Origin: an uncultured Nitrospirota bacterium
Lineage (GTDB): Bacteria > Nitrospirota > Nitrospiria > Nitrospirales > UBA8639
Assembly (NCBI GenBank): GCA_937139405.1
Contig: CAKZPV010000025.1
Location: forward strand, 62,001 to 126,000
Direction of reading: 5' to 3'
DNA length: 64,000 nucleotides
Shown piece by piece: positions 44,695 through 54,392 of this stretch. Positions within the stretch are counted from its first letter, which is position 1. Every line of letters begins with the position of its first letter. Made by a program: the position numbers and the translations under genes. The notes under the pieces are model-generated. The model made no database searches and was not told the origin of the DNA. It was given only the letters and a program-made list of their open reading frames with translations.

Positions 44695-45969
44695 TCACAA
44701 TTCCGTCCCGACGACTCGTTCTAGTTTTGCCAGTAACTGTTCCCAATCAACGACCGTTCGGACTAATTCCAACTGATAGGTGAGCAAGGCACGATCCGCT
44801 TCGATGAGATCCAAAAAGTCCGTGCGATCGGTGCGATATCCAGCAATCGCCGCCCTCAAGGTGAGCTTGGCCTGCGGCAACACGGTAGTCTTATATAGGT
44901 TGAGAACATTTTTCTTTGCCTCTATTTGCGCCAAGAGATCTTGAATCTGGAACCGGGTCTGGTTTTCTAAGGTTCGTTTCTTAAACTGTGCGACTTCCCG
45001 GTGCGCCATAGCTTCTCGAACGCCAGCCTCGTATTTCGGCTTCGTCCAAAACGCAAACGGCAGGTTGATGGACACAATACCTCCAAATCCATCTTCCGCA
45101 TTGCGGTTCTGCCAACGCTGCACCTCGACCCGAAGATGGGGATAGGTTTGGAGCTTAGCGAGTTTAATGGTTGAATCGAATTGCTCAACCACTAACGCGG
45201 CTTCCCGAATCTCAGGACGCTCCTGAAGTGCTTGTACTTGGAGAAGTTCCAAGGAGAGAACCCTGGCGAAACCTCCAGGGACTACCGGGAGTCCTAATGG
45301 GGCGTTAGGCTCACGGTTGAGAATGGTGTTGAGGTGAGCCTGTGCCGACTCTTTTTGTTGTTCGAGAATGGGGAGATGCTGAAACCACTTCGACTGTTCG
45401 ACCTGGGCTTTCAGCACATCGACTTGAGTCCCTTTGCCGACACGGAACTTGGCCGTCGCAGCCTCAAAAAATTGCTTGAGACGTTTGGCTTCCTGATGAT
45501 GAATCTCAATGGCTTGGTGGGCATAAAACCATTCATAATAGGCCTCCTTCACTGCCGCAATAATTTCCCGTTTCTTCCCTGCCAAGCGTTGTTCAGCTTG
45601 TTTCATCACCTTTTCAGCAATGTGTTCTTGCTGAGATAAGGTTCCTGGAAAGGGAAATTGTTGGGCCAGGCCATAGATGGTTCTGTTTGACCGAGTCACA
45701 TTCAACGAATTCGGCGTGTTCCACAGTCGAACCGTGAATTCCGGATCATCCAAGGCCTTGCTTTGGGGAACTCGCTCCTGCATGGCTTTGACTTGGGCTT
45801 GCTCAGCCACTAATTCCGGATTGTGTTGAAGGGCTTCTTGAATGAGCGGGCCAAGTTGTATGGTCTCTTTGCTTAAATTTTGTTCCCCTGCCCAAATGGG
45901 CCAGGCCAGGCCAAGTAAAAGGGTGCTGAGCAACACCCATTGCCGGCAAAATCTATTTGCTTGTTGCAT
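44695..45969 (-). CDS. cusC: Cus outer-membrane factor, TolC family (copy 2)
   Basis: About 424 residues from MQQANRF (ATG 45969 after TTGGAGAACGAT; the track's upstream TTG is less likely). A signal peptide (VLLSTLLLGLAWPIWAGE) is followed by OEP repeats with LIQEALQHNPELVAEQAQVK and QALQERPEIREAALVVEQFD. It is the outer-membrane duct for the adjacent CusBA. The small exported gene at 46125 lies upstream, 155 bp away. Confidence 0.92.
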   Translation of the reverse strand: MQQANRFCRQWVLLSTLLLGLAWPIWAGEQNLSKETIQLGPLIQEALQHNPELVAEQAQVKAMQERVPQSKALDDPEFTVRLWNTPNSLNVTRSNRTIYGLAQQFPFPGTLSQQEHIAEKVMKQAEQRLAGKKREIIAAVKEAYYEWFYAHQAIEIHHQEAKRLKQFFEAATAKFRVGKGTQVDVLKAQVEQSKWFQHLPILEQQKESAQAHLNTILNREPNAPLGLPVVPGGFARVLSLELLQVQALQERPEIREAALVVEQFDSTIKLAKLQTYPHLRVEVQRWQNRNAEDGFGGIVSINLPFAFWTKPKYEAGVREAMAHREVAQFKKRTLENQTRFQIQDLLAQIEAKKNVLNLYKTTVLPQAKLTLRAAIAGYRTDRTDFLDLIEADRALLTYQLELVRTVVDWEQLLAKLERVVGTEL

Positions 45970-46124
45970 ATCGTTCTCCAATCCGAACCAGCCGTTCTCC
46001 CCTTATGAAAAAAAGAGAGATAAAAAAAGCCAGGCTCGAAAATCTTTCCTGCGACAACAGAAAGATCGCCTTGTAAGTTCTTAAATCTGAACGTTAAGTG
46101 AGAAAAGGAAATGCGGGGAAGGTA

Positions 46125-46484
46125 TCAAATACGAAACACTGAAATGAGGACAAGGATATCCTTCGGGAGCACAAGATGCCCTCGTGCAGAAACGGGGAGA
46201 AATTGACTGCTTGTCACAGGGACTGGAACGAGAGAAGAAATGTTCCCGGCAAGAACAAAATTGGAAACCTCTGAGAAGGAAATATCTGGTCCGGCTTGGA
46301 CCGCGAGGGATTTAAACCCGTCACAAAATTTTGAAGCAGGCTCTTCTCCAGGTTTGGTGCAATCACTCCCCTGGCTCACTTTCATGCCGCCATAAATCGG
46401 CACCAGGCACGCGAACGCATTAAAACTAAATGAGAGGAACAGACCAAGAAGAAAAAGTGCAATTAGTTTTTGGGTTGGTCTCAC
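46125..46484 (-). CDS. small exported protein, CLVPI family (copy 1)
   Basis: A 119-residue protein when started at GTG 46484 (VRPTQKLIALFLLGLFLSFS), giving a normal signal peptide cut near FACLVPIYGG. It is homologous to 57767-58126, also 119 residues: CLVPI.G, a DC..P.EEP......FCD.FK segment, and the same ending ILVLISVFRI / ILLLISVLRI. Cys residues in the mature part could bind metal. The ORF track's 32-codon extension carries no signal. It precedes cusC of copy 2 and is divergent from the His-rich gene at 46651. Function unknown. Confidence 0.62.
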   Translation of the reverse strand: MRPTQKLIALFLLGLFLSFSFNAFACLVPIYGGMKVSQGSDCTKPGEEPASKFCDGFKSLAVQAGPDISFSEVSNFVLAGNISSLVPVPVTSSQFLPVSARGHLVLPKDILVLISVFRI

Positions 46485-46650
46485 ATCATTAGTATAGTAC
46501 AATTCGGAAGTTCTTTCCAGGTAAGAAACAGTTGGGGTCCCTTTCCACCTACATAATATAATCATTTTAATTCCACACAAACTTTGATATGCTAAATAAA
46601 ATAGTATGAAAAACCGATATCTTTAGTGGTGTTTCTATAAAGGAATAGGA

Positions 46651-47115
46651 ATGGCGCACATATTATTAAGAATATGGCTGATACTCTGGGTTATTACTCT
46701 ACCCTTAGTCCACATCCATCCAGAAGCCGATCATGCACATGGAATGCCTGGTCATGTCCATGGCGGAACCTACCACACGGCTTTATCCAGCACCCCCATT
46801 TGTGCTTATGAAAACCATCAACATCATCATGATTCTTTCTCCCCAGAGGAAGCGTTTCCATCCCCTGATTCCCCAATACACCCTCCTCATGGACTTGAAC
46901 ATGACACCCTCACCTTTTCTGTTCTCAATTCGTCGATAGATCCCATTTTTGAAGAAAGTGTGTCATTTCCCACAAGTGATATAGCTGTTGCTTGTGAAAT
47001 GGAAACACCGAGTTTGTCTTTTGTTTTCGCCATTGACGCTTCCCCGCCGGCAACGCCATTTTCGATTTTAACCAACAGCCTTTCTCCTCGCGCTCCCCCC
47101 ATTCTCTCCGTGTAG
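46651..47115 (+). CDS. His-rich exported protein ahead of czcCBA
   Basis: A 154-residue protein with an N-terminal signal segment (LLRIWLILWVITLPLVHIHP) and a His-rich region (HAHGMPGHVHGGTYH; ENHQHHHDSF; HPPHGLEHD). It ends with SPRAPPILSV; Pro/Arg-rich termini of this kind are common in small His-rich proteins preceding czc/cus-type operons (CzcI-like). It is likely a periplasmic metal-binding protein, divergent from 46125-46484 with about 166 bp between. The role in regulation is inference. Confidence 0.65.
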   Translation: MAHILLRIWLILWVITLPLVHIHPEADHAHGMPGHVHGGTYHTALSSTPICAYENHQHHHDSFSPEEAFPSPDSPIHPPHGLEHDTLTFSVLNSSIDPIFEESVSFPTSDIAVACEMETPSLSFVFAIDASPPATPFSILTNSLSPRAPPILSV

Positions 47116-47337
47116 TTTCCTTTCGAGTTTCTGACTCGAATAAATCTTCAAAATTCTGAAATGGTACAAGTGGGGAAAATCATTTCCCTCTACCTTCTTT
47201 TACTTCTGTCTGGAATTCATTCGAGCAGGGTTCGATAGCCTCTCGGTAAAAGGTCCAGACAAAATGTCAATGTATTCAGAAGACTTGCCTGAAATTTTTC
47301 AGACAAAGTTTTGAATCTCCTGGCACTGGAGACAGAC

Positions 47338-48594
47338 ATGATGAAGCGAAAATATTTTGTATGCATAGTCTTTTCTTCCATTTTGTTTACCTTGCAGAGT
47401 CAGCCCGTCAATGCCGTGGAGTCGCTGACAGTCGAGCAGGCTGTCCGGACGGCTTTGGAGGGCAACCCGGATCTGCTGGTTGTCCGACAGGAACTGGAAG
47501 TCGCTCGAGGGCGGAAAGTGAATGCGTTTCTTTTTAACCGGTTTAATCCCAGCGTGAATGGCCAGGTCTGGAATCGAAATAATCCGGGATCAGGGAATGA
47601 ATCAGATTTTCAGGTCACACTATCCCAAGAAGTGGAGGTGGCCGGCCAACGTGGACTCCGAAGAGAGGCGGCCACTCGAACGGTGACCCGAGTCGAAGCT
47701 CAGGTCAAGGATCGCGAACGGCTTATCACGGGACAAGTGATGCGCGCCTTCTTCCAAGCTCTCACCTTGAAGAAACGCCTTGGATTACGGAAGGAAATCG
47801 AGACGTTAAACCGGCGAATCCGCGATGCGTCAGATGCGCGGTTTAAAGCGGGCGTGACTCCTATTATGGAGTCCAACTTGGCGGAAATCCGCTATGGCCA
47901 GTCTCGGAAGGCGACCTTCGTGGCCGAGGCCTCATTTCAAAATGCCTTACTGGACCTCCGCCGGTTGCTGGGGTGGGAGTCTGATCGCTCAATCGAATTG
48001 GACGGCCAACTCCGGAATTCACCCAAAGCAGTTCCCTTGGCTAACCTGCTCCAACGTGCACGGGCGCAACGGCCAGATCTTGTAGCTGCGAAAAGGGAAG
48101 TAGCCCGAGTGGAAGCGGCCATGGATCTGACCCGACGGCTCATCGTGCCGAATCCCACGATTCAAGGGTTTTATCAGACCGAGACTGAGGGGCCTGCGGG
48201 AGCGAGTAAGATGGTGGGCGGAGGGATCAGCATTCCCCTCCCCTTGTTCGATCGGAAGCAAGGCGAATTAGTGACGCAGGGTGGAGAGCTCAATCAAGGC
48301 CGACATCAAATTGTGGCCGTGATTAGGAATATCGAGCAAGAAGTCAAAACGGCTTTTCAAGGGTACGAAGCGGCTCGTCAATCCGTCGAGGTATTTGAAG
48401 CGGAGGTGCTCGATCGAATCGAAGAAAATTTCCGGTTTATCGAAATTGCCTACCGGGAGGGGAAAATTGGTTTATTGCAATTGATTGTGGTGCAAGATGA
48501 TCTGATCACCGCCCAACTTTCGTATGTGGATTCCCTAGGACAATTCCGTGCAGCAGAGACGAATTTAGCGCAAGCGGTTGGGGGACAGCCTTAA
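47338..48594 (+). CDS. czcC: CzcC-like outer-membrane factor
   Basis: A TolC-family protein of about 418 residues from MMKRKYF (ATG 47338, GGAG six bases upstream; the track start is nine codons earlier). A signal peptide (FVCIVFSSILFTLQSQPVNA) is followed by OEP repeats with LTVEQAVRTALEGNPDLLVV and RAQRPDLVAAKREVARVEAA and long helices. It exports metal delivered by CzcBA. First structural gene of czcCBA; the next gene begins 16 bp after its stop. Confidence 0.92.
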   Translation: MMKRKYFVCIVFSSILFTLQSQPVNAVESLTVEQAVRTALEGNPDLLVVRQELEVARGRKVNAFLFNRFNPSVNGQVWNRNNPGSGNESDFQVTLSQEVEVAGQRGLRREAATRTVTRVEAQVKDRERLITGQVMRAFFQALTLKKRLGLRKEIETLNRRIRDASDARFKAGVTPIMESNLAEIRYGQSRKATFVAEASFQNALLDLRRLLGWESDRSIELDGQLRNSPKAVPLANLLQRARAQRPDLVAAKREVARVEAAMDLTRRLIVPNPTIQGFYQTETEGPAGASKMVGGGISIPLPLFDRKQGELVTQGGELNQGRHQIVAVIRNIEQEVKTAFQGYEAARQSVEVFEAEVLDRIEENFRFIEIAYREGKIGLLQLIVVQDDLITAQLSYVDSLGQFRAAETNLAQAVGGQP

Positions 48595-48610
48595 GTTAAG
48601 AGGAAAATTT

Positions 48611-49876
48611 ATGAATAGTTCAAAATGGAAATATGTGCTCATCGTGCTCGTACTGTCGGGTGTAGGCTGCCAGGAGGGCCCGACGGCTCCTCCAACTGAA
48701 GGGACAGATGCGAAACAAGAACAGGGCCGTGAACCCGATGAACATGGCCATGAATCTGACGAACATGGGAAGGAAGACCAACATGAGGGTGAAGAGCACT
48801 CCGACGAGATCACCATTGCTCCCGAGGCGCTTGAAGGTCAAACCTTCCAGACAGTCGTCGTTGAACGACGAGTAGTCAGAGAAGGGATTCAGGCCACGGC
48901 CAATATTAAACCGAACGAGTATAAGCTCACTCATGTAAGTCCACGCATCGAGGGAAAAGCCGTCAAGGTTATCGCCGAACTTGGTGACCTGGTGACAATA
49001 GGCCAAACGCTGGCACAACTCGATAGCATTGAGTTGGGGTCAAAAAAGTCAGCTTTCCGACAAGCCCGAACGACCATGCGGGTGAACAAAACTAATTACG
49101 AGAGGGAAAAGCGGCTTTTCGAGCAACAAATCTCTTCGGAAAAAGATTATTTGGATGCACAAGGGGCCTACCAACAGAGTTTAGCCGCCTATCAAGCCGC
49201 GTTTGAAGCGCTCGAGCTCGTCGGGCTCTCTCACCAGGACATAGAAGCGATTATTGGGAGTAAGAGTGGACACCATCCTCTGTCCTCCTTTTCCCTGACG
49301 GCTCCCCAGGCAGGCACCATCATTGAGCGGCATATTAGCCCGGGAGAACTGGTCACTCCCAGAGATAAACTTTTTACCATTGCCGACCTGACCACGGTCT
49401 GGATTCTCCTCGATGTCTATGAAAAAGACTTGGCCGCTGTTCGTGTGGGAGCTGATGTCCGTATATCCGTAGATTCCTATCCGGGTGAGACCTTTCGTGG
49501 GGCCGTGATGTATTTGGGAAATCTCGTGAATCCGGACACCCGGACCGTGGAGGCCAGAGTAGAGATTCCCAACCCTGATGGTCGGCTGCGTCCAGGAATG
49601 TTCGCTCGATCGGCCATTACCAGTTCAGGGTCCCAAGGAAAAAAAGTTCTCGTGGTGCCCCAGGATGCCATTCAACACATCGAAGAAAAACCTGTAGCTT
49701 TCGTGGAGGAACAGGCGGGTACCTATGAGAAACGGGCGGTGACTCTTGGGTCTGAAGATAATCCTTACGTCGAAATTCTCGACGGTTTGAAGGAAGGCGA
49801 ACGAGTGGTGACCAAAGGGTCGTTCTATCTTAAGTCCGTCATGCTTGGGGAGAAACTCGGAGGGCATTCCCATTAA
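48611..49876 (+). CDS. czcB: CzcB-like membrane fusion protein
   Basis: A 421-residue adaptor from MNSSKWKY (ATG 48611 after AAGAGGAAAATTT) with a lipobox-like start (VLVLSGVGC) and a His/Glu/Asp-rich N-terminal segment (EPDEHGHESDEHGKEDQHEG), a candidate metal-binding linker for divalent cations. The adaptor core includes LTHVSPRIEGKAVKVIAELG and DLTTVWILLDVYEKDLAAVR. It is clearly paralogous to 58381-59604 (SPRIEGKA..VI.ELGDLV). It lies between czcC and czcA. Confidence 0.93.
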   Translation: MNSSKWKYVLIVLVLSGVGCQEGPTAPPTEGTDAKQEQGREPDEHGHESDEHGKEDQHEGEEHSDEITIAPEALEGQTFQTVVVERRVVREGIQATANIKPNEYKLTHVSPRIEGKAVKVIAELGDLVTIGQTLAQLDSIELGSKKSAFRQARTTMRVNKTNYEREKRLFEQQISSEKDYLDAQGAYQQSLAAYQAAFEALELVGLSHQDIEAIIGSKSGHHPLSSFSLTAPQAGTIIERHISPGELVTPRDKLFTIADLTTVWILLDVYEKDLAAVRVGADVRISVDSYPGETFRGAVMYLGNLVNPDTRTVEARVEIPNPDGRLRPGMFARSAITSSGSQGKKVLVVPQDAIQHIEEKPVAFVEEQAGTYEKRAVTLGSEDNPYVEILDGLKEGERVVTKGSFYLKSVMLGEKLGGHSH

Positions 49877-49921
49877 CAAGAGCGTAGGAATAATCTCTCC
49901 TCGGGAAAAGGATCCAATGCC

Positions 49922-52900
49922 ATGCTGAATCGAATCTTCGAGTTTGCGTTAGGAAATCGGTTTCTCATTCTGGTCTTTGTCGGGCTGATCATTGCGTCAG
50001 GGGTGTATTCGATGACCATCCTGCCTGTCGACGCGGTTCCGGATGTCACACCCAATCAAGTCCAGATCCTGACCAATGCTCCGGGCTTGGGGCCGGTTGA
50101 AGTCGAAAATTTTATTACGTTTCCGGTTGAAACAGCCATGTCCGGCTTGCCGGGGATTGAGCTGATTCGCTCGGTTTCGCGCTTCGGCCTGTCAGCCATC
50201 ACGATTTATTTCGATGAAGGCATGGACATCTACTTCTGCCGGCGACTGATTATGGAACGCCTGCCCCAGGCACGTGAAGCCATTCCTCCTGGGTTGGGGA
50301 CCCCGGAGATGGGTCCCATTTCTTCCGGCTTAGGAGAAATCTACCAGTTTGAGGTCAAGGGAGAGGGCTACTCGCTCATGGAATTGCGCACGATCCTCGA
50401 CTGGGATATTGCTTTCCAACTTCGGTCTGTCCCTGGCGTGATCGAGGTGAATACCTATGGTGGTGAATTGCAGACGTATGAAGTCCAACTCGACGCCTCG
50501 AAGCTGGTTTCTTACGATCTGGCGATCGGACAAATTTTTGAGGCCCTCGAGCAAAATAATGCGAATGCCGGAGGGGGCTATATTGAACATGCTCAAGAAC
50601 AGTATTTAATCCGCGGAGAAGGGCTCGTTCAAACCCTTCAGGATATTGAAAATATCGTCGTCGCCACTCGGAATGATGGCACCCCAATTTATATCCGGAA
50701 TCTCGGCAAGGCACAATTCGCGCCGATGGTTCGTCAAGGCGCGGTCACGCGAGATGGAAGAGGTGAAGTCGTGACCGGCATCGTGATGCTGCTGATCGGT
50801 GAAAATGGCAGGGTCGTCGTCAATCGGGTGAAAGACAAGCTCGAACAGATCCAGAAATCACTGCCCGAAGGGGTGACGATTGATGCATATTACGACCGCG
50901 TGGATTTGGTAAAAAAAACCATTAAAACCGTGGCCACGAATCTGACCGAGGGGGCCATCCTCGTCATTGCGGTTCTGCTGCTGCTCCTGGGAAATATCCG
51001 TGGTGGCCTCATCGTGGCCGTCGCGATCCCGCTATCCATGTTGGTGGCGTTCACGGGCATGGTGTCTGCCAAGATCTCCGGGAACCTGATGAGTTTGGGA
51101 GCGATTGACTTCGGTCTGATTGTTGATGGGTCGGTCGTCATGATTGAAAACATCGTGCGGCATATTGCCGAACGACGAGAAAAGACTCAACAATCCGGCC
51201 GCATGACCGCCGAGGAGATTCACGGAGTCATCCGGGAGTCGGGTCGAGAAGTGCTTCGTCCCATCTTCTTTGCCGTGGGAATCATTATTATCGTGTACCT
51301 GCCCATTCTCACACTCGAGGGTATTGAAGGTAAAATGTTTACGCCCATGGCCGTCACCGTCATTTTTGCTCTGGTGGCCTCCTTGGTATTGGCCTTCACG
51401 CTGACTCCCGTTCTCGCCAGTCTCTTTCTTCGGAAGGGTGTGAAAGAAGAAGAGACCTGGATTATCCGGCACATCAAACAGATCTATCGCCCCCTGTTGA
51501 CTCGGACCATGCACCACCCTGCCATTACCGGTGGGGTGGCCGCCGCACTGTTTGCCACAAGCCTGGGAGTGGCCTCTTTCATGGGGGCGGAGTTTATTCC
51601 CAAACTTGATGAAGGCTCGATCGCCCTTCAAGCCTGGCGTTTACCCAGCGTCTCACTGGAAGAATCCGTGAGGAATACGACCCGTATTGAACAGATTCTG
51701 AAAGTATTTCCGGAAGTGACTTCGGTGATTTCCAGGACAGGCCGTCCTGAAATCGCCACTGATCCCATGGGTGTGGAGATCAGTGATATCTATGTTTTAT
51801 TAAAACCCGATCATGAATGGACGACGGCGGGAACCAAGGAGGGACTCATCCAAGCCTACGACGCGGCTTTGAAAAAGGCGGTGCCGGGAACCAAATTCAG
51901 TTATTCACAACCCATCGAGCTTCGGGTTCAGGAACTGATCGCGGGCGTGCGATCCGAAATCGCCATTTCTATTTTTGGTGAGGACATGGATCAGCTCAAG
52001 ACTATTGGCGACCAGGTCGTGCAAGTGGTCTCAAAGGTACCGGGTGCCGCTGATACAAAGGCGGAGCAAGTCGCGGGTCTTCCTTATCTTCGGGTGATCA
52101 TCGATCGAGAAGCCATTGCGCGCTATGGGATCAACACGTCACAAGTTCTCGACACGGTCAGAGCCATAGGCGGTCGCACCGTCGGTCAAGTCGTGAAAGG
52201 AAATCGGCGGTTTTTCAATCAAGTTCGCTTTAGCCCAGAGGATCGGAAAAACTTCGACCAGATTCGAAATATTCGAGTCGCCGATCCACGAGGCCGGCTG
52301 ATTCCTATCACACAACTGGCTGACATTAAAATTGAGACGGGTCTGGCACAAATCAGTCGGGAGAATATTCACCGTCGGCTGTCGGTGGAGACCAACGTGC
52401 GAGGTCGCGACCTGGCCACTTTTGTCGCCGACGCCCAACAGGCCGTCGAGCAACAGGTGAAACTGCCTGAAGGGTATTGGATCGAATGGGGGGGGCAATT
52501 CGAGCAACTCCAGCGGGCCTCCATGCGGCTGGCGATCGTCGTGCCCTTGGCGCTGTTTTTAATCTTTGTGATGCTCTACACCATGTTCAATTCCGTCAGG
52601 CCCGCGGTCTTAATCTACTTGAATATTCCCTTAGCGGCCACAGGTGGCATCTTGGCACTGGCACTTCGTGGAATGCCCTTTTCCATCTCCGCGGGAATCG
52701 GCTTTATCGCGCTGTTCGGCGTGGCTGTCTTGAACGGGGTGGTGCTGATGTCCTATGTGCTAGATCTCCGGAAGAAAGGCCTTTCGGCTGAAGATGCGGC
52801 TTACCAAGGAGCCTTGATCCGAGTGCGCCCGGTCCTCATGACGGCCCTTGTCGCGAGTCTGGGATTTGTCCCGATGGCACTTTCCACGTCTGCCGGGGCT

Positions 52901-53056
52901 GAAGTGCAGCAGCCACTGGCCACAGTGGTCATCGGGGGGCTTGTCACCTCCACCGCCTTGACCCTTCTGGTGTTGCCCACACTGTATGTGTGGGAAGAAC
53001 GATGGCGCGAAGCGTGGAAAGGAAGGCGAACGGAACAATTGCCACGCTCTGATTAG
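49922..53056 (+). CDS. czcA: CzcA-like divalent cation RND efflux pump
   Basis: A 1044-residue HME-RND pump. The proton-relay motif is AIDFGLIVDGSVVMIEN, the DFG form typical of Co/Zn/Cd and Ni pumps (HME1-like), and the Met positions of CusA are replaced (IALQAWRLPSVS; GVEISDIYVLLKP; LRVQELIAGVRSEI). It therefore probably exports divalent cations rather than Cu(I)/Ag(I). The C-terminal end VIGGLVTSTALTLLVLPTLY is mirrored by a remnant at 57502. Exact substrate not determinable from sequence. Confidence 0.94.
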   Translation: MLNRIFEFALGNRFLILVFVGLIIASGVYSMTILPVDAVPDVTPNQVQILTNAPGLGPVEVENFITFPVETAMSGLPGIELIRSVSRFGLSAITIYFDEGMDIYFCRRLIMERLPQAREAIPPGLGTPEMGPISSGLGEIYQFEVKGEGYSLMELRTILDWDIAFQLRSVPGVIEVNTYGGELQTYEVQLDASKLVSYDLAIGQIFEALEQNNANAGGGYIEHAQEQYLIRGEGLVQTLQDIENIVVATRNDGTPIYIRNLGKAQFAPMVRQGAVTRDGRGEVVTGIVMLLIGENGRVVVNRVKDKLEQIQKSLPEGVTIDAYYDRVDLVKKTIKTVATNLTEGAILVIAVLLLLLGNIRGGLIVAVAIPLSMLVAFTGMVSAKISGNLMSLGAIDFGLIVDGSVVMIENIVRHIAERREKTQQSGRMTAEEIHGVIRESGREVLRPIFFAVGIIIIVYLPILTLEGIEGKMFTPMAVTVIFALVASLVLAFTLTPVLASLFLRKGVKEEETWIIRHIKQIYRPLLTRTMHHPAITGGVAAALFATSLGVASFMGAEFIPKLDEGSIALQAWRLPSVSLEESVRNTTRIEQILKVFPEVTSVISRTGRPEIATDPMGVEISDIYVLLKPDHEWTTAGTKEGLIQAYDAALKKAVPGTKFSYSQPIELRVQELIAGVRSEIAISIFGEDMDQLKTIGDQVVQVVSKVPGAADTKAEQVAGLPYLRVIIDREAIARYGINTSQVLDTVRAIGGRTVGQVVKGNRRFFNQVRFSPEDRKNFDQIRNIRVADPRGRLIPITQLADIKIETGLAQISRENIHRRLSVETNVRGRDLATFVADAQQAVEQQVKLPEGYWIEWGGQFEQLQRASMRLAIVVPLALFLIFVMLYTMFNSVRPAVLIYLNIPLAATGGILALALRGMPFSISAGIGFIALFGVAVLNGVVLMSYVLDLRKKGLSAEDAAYQGALIRVRPVLMTALVASLGFVPMALSTSAGAEVQQPLATVVIGGLVTSTALTLLVLPTLYVWEERWREAWKGRRTEQLPRSD

Positions 53057-53125
53057 TCCTATTCAGTCAGGTTGAACCAGTAAGCCCCCTTGGGGCAAGC
53101 GTGGATTAAACCGAGATGGAAAACC

Positions 53126-53287
53126 ATGGACGATGGAATGCTGGGAATGGGATGGGGAAGTGGGCTTATATTAATGATCGCCTTCTGGATTCTAGGCATC
53201 TTGGGTATTGTCTTTTATGTCCTTGTAGAGATGAGTGGTGGGAGAAAAGTAAAGGGTAAGTTTCTCAAGAAACGGAGGCGGCATTAA
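53126..53287 (+). pseudogene. truncated SHOCT small membrane protein (frameshifted copy)
   Basis: Starting at MDDGMLGMGWG (ATG 53126), 53 codons encode a membrane segment (ILMIAFWILGILGIVFYVLV) and then end RRRH. The intact homologue at 59855-60241 continues into a SHOCT helix. Here the homologous nucleotides continue past the stop in another frame, reading ETEAALKFLLERYTGMA against REPPLEILKKRYARGEM, so a 1-base shift upstream truncates the gene. A short peptide may still be made. Confidence 0.75.
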
Positions 53288-53317
53288 AATTTTTATTAGA
53301 ACGGTATACGGGTATGG

Positions 53318-53344
53318 CGGCCTCTTCATTTGTCTGCCCCATAG
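53318..53344 (+). pseudogene. last nine codons of a deleted P1B-type ATPase
   Basis: In frame, CGG to TAG reads RPLHLSAP-stop, almost identical to the final residues RPLHLSAS-stop of the intact ATPase at 60258-62195. It follows directly after the frameshifted SHOCT helix, whereas in the other copy a complete ATPase lies between. A single deletion from SHOCT helix 1 to the ATPase C-terminus explains it. Confidence 0.8.
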
Positions 53345-53453
53345 AAGAAACGATCCAAACTATCGAACTGTTAAGAGGAAGGGCTTTATCCTTTTATTTT
53401 ATTGAAATGATTTGGCCACTGATTTTTTAATCAAAGGATGGAGGGGAAACTCA

Positions 53454-53888
53454 ATGGAAATAAGAAGTATACAGTATATTTATTTGGCTAGCCTGTTGAT
53501 TTGGCTTTCTTTGGCAATGGGCTGCGCAGGGCATGGCCACCAGCATCTAGACGAGCCATTACCTCCACCAGTGTATGCTGCCCCTGAAACGGCTCAAGCC
53601 ATGAAAGAAGGGAACCGCTATTTCAAAGAAGGCTGGTGGACGGGGGCTGAAAAACAATACCGAATCGCCATCCAGGCCTTTCCATCAATGGCTGAAGCCC
53701 AGTATAACCTTGGGTTAACCTTGAATAAGCAGGGTGGTCGTTATCAAGAATCACGCGTTTATTTTAAAAACGCATTAAAACTGGAACCCCGCAATCCCGT
53801 GTATCGAAATGCCCCGCCCTTTCGTCGCTATGAAAATGCCACAACCAAACCCGAACCAGAGCCGGACTCTGACGGACACGGCCACTGA
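53454..53888 (+). CDS. TPR lipoprotein (copy 2)
   Basis: A 144-residue protein from MEIRSIQ (ATG 53454 after GGAGGGGAAACTCA). A lipobox (LSLAMGC) is followed by AGHGHQHLDEPLPPPVY, two TPR-like units (AMKEGNRYFKEGWWTGAEKQ; MAEAQYNLGLTLNKQGGRYQ), and a tail NAPPFRRYENATTKPEPEPD ending DGHGH. It closely matches the copies at 31221 and 62204. Role unknown; conserved in all cassettes with complete or partial pumps. Confidence 0.85.
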   Translation: MEIRSIQYIYLASLLIWLSLAMGCAGHGHQHLDEPLPPPVYAAPETAQAMKEGNRYFKEGWWTGAEKQYRIAIQAFPSMAEAQYNLGLTLNKQGGRYQESRVYFKNALKLEPRNPVYRNAPPFRRYENATTKPEPEPDSDGHGH

Positions 53889-54014
53889 CCTATATGGTTG
53901 TCTTTAATTTTTATCTTGTCATTTAATTTTGGTACGGGCACAGACTCGAATTGTTTACGCGTAAGTTTAAATTGAATTCCGTAGCCAATTCAGCACACGG
54001 ATCGAAAAAGAAAG

Positions 54015-54392
54015 ATGACAAGCAAACACATAAAGATTTTACTCGTAGAAGACGATGAATCGAATCGACTGTGCCTCCGTGACTATCTCGAACAGGAAGG
54101 ATTTATCTGCCATGAGGCAGAAAACGGCGCTGAGGGGTTGGTTAAGCTGCAATCGGAAGCCTTTGACGTCGTGATCACCGATCTCAACATGCCCATCATG
54201 GATGGCTTTCAACTCCTTGATGCTCTAGCAAATAGTCCTTCCCTCAAGCGAATTCCCGTCCTGATCGTTACAGGGAAATCCTTCCCTGATGAAGTGAAAC
54301 AGAAGGCGCTCCATCCCTGTCTCATAGACATCTTACCCAAGCCTTATGACTTCCCAAAAATCTCTCGATCGCTCGCAGCCCTCTTCTCGTAA
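54015..54392 (+). CDS. stand-alone response regulator receiver
   Basis: A 125-residue CheY-like domain: acidic pair in LLVEDDESN, phosphoacceptor in VITDLNMPIMDGF, Thr in VLIVTGKSF and Lys in ILPKPYDF. No output domain or adjacent kinase. It follows the TPR lipoprotein by about 125 bp on the same strand. It probably relays phosphate to a partner encoded elsewhere. Related in type, not in close sequence, to the receiver at 7590. Confidence 0.9.
   Translation: MTSKHIKILLVEDDESNRLCLRDYLEQEGFICHEAENGAEGLVKLQSEAFDVVITDLNMPIMDGFQLLDALANSPSLKRIPVLIVTGKSFPDEVKQKALHPCLIDILPKPYDFPKISRSLAALFS

Noticed and set aside
53086-53098. GCCCC-CTT-GGGGC hairpin after czcA
   Set aside because: No T tract follows, so a rho-independent terminator is not supported.
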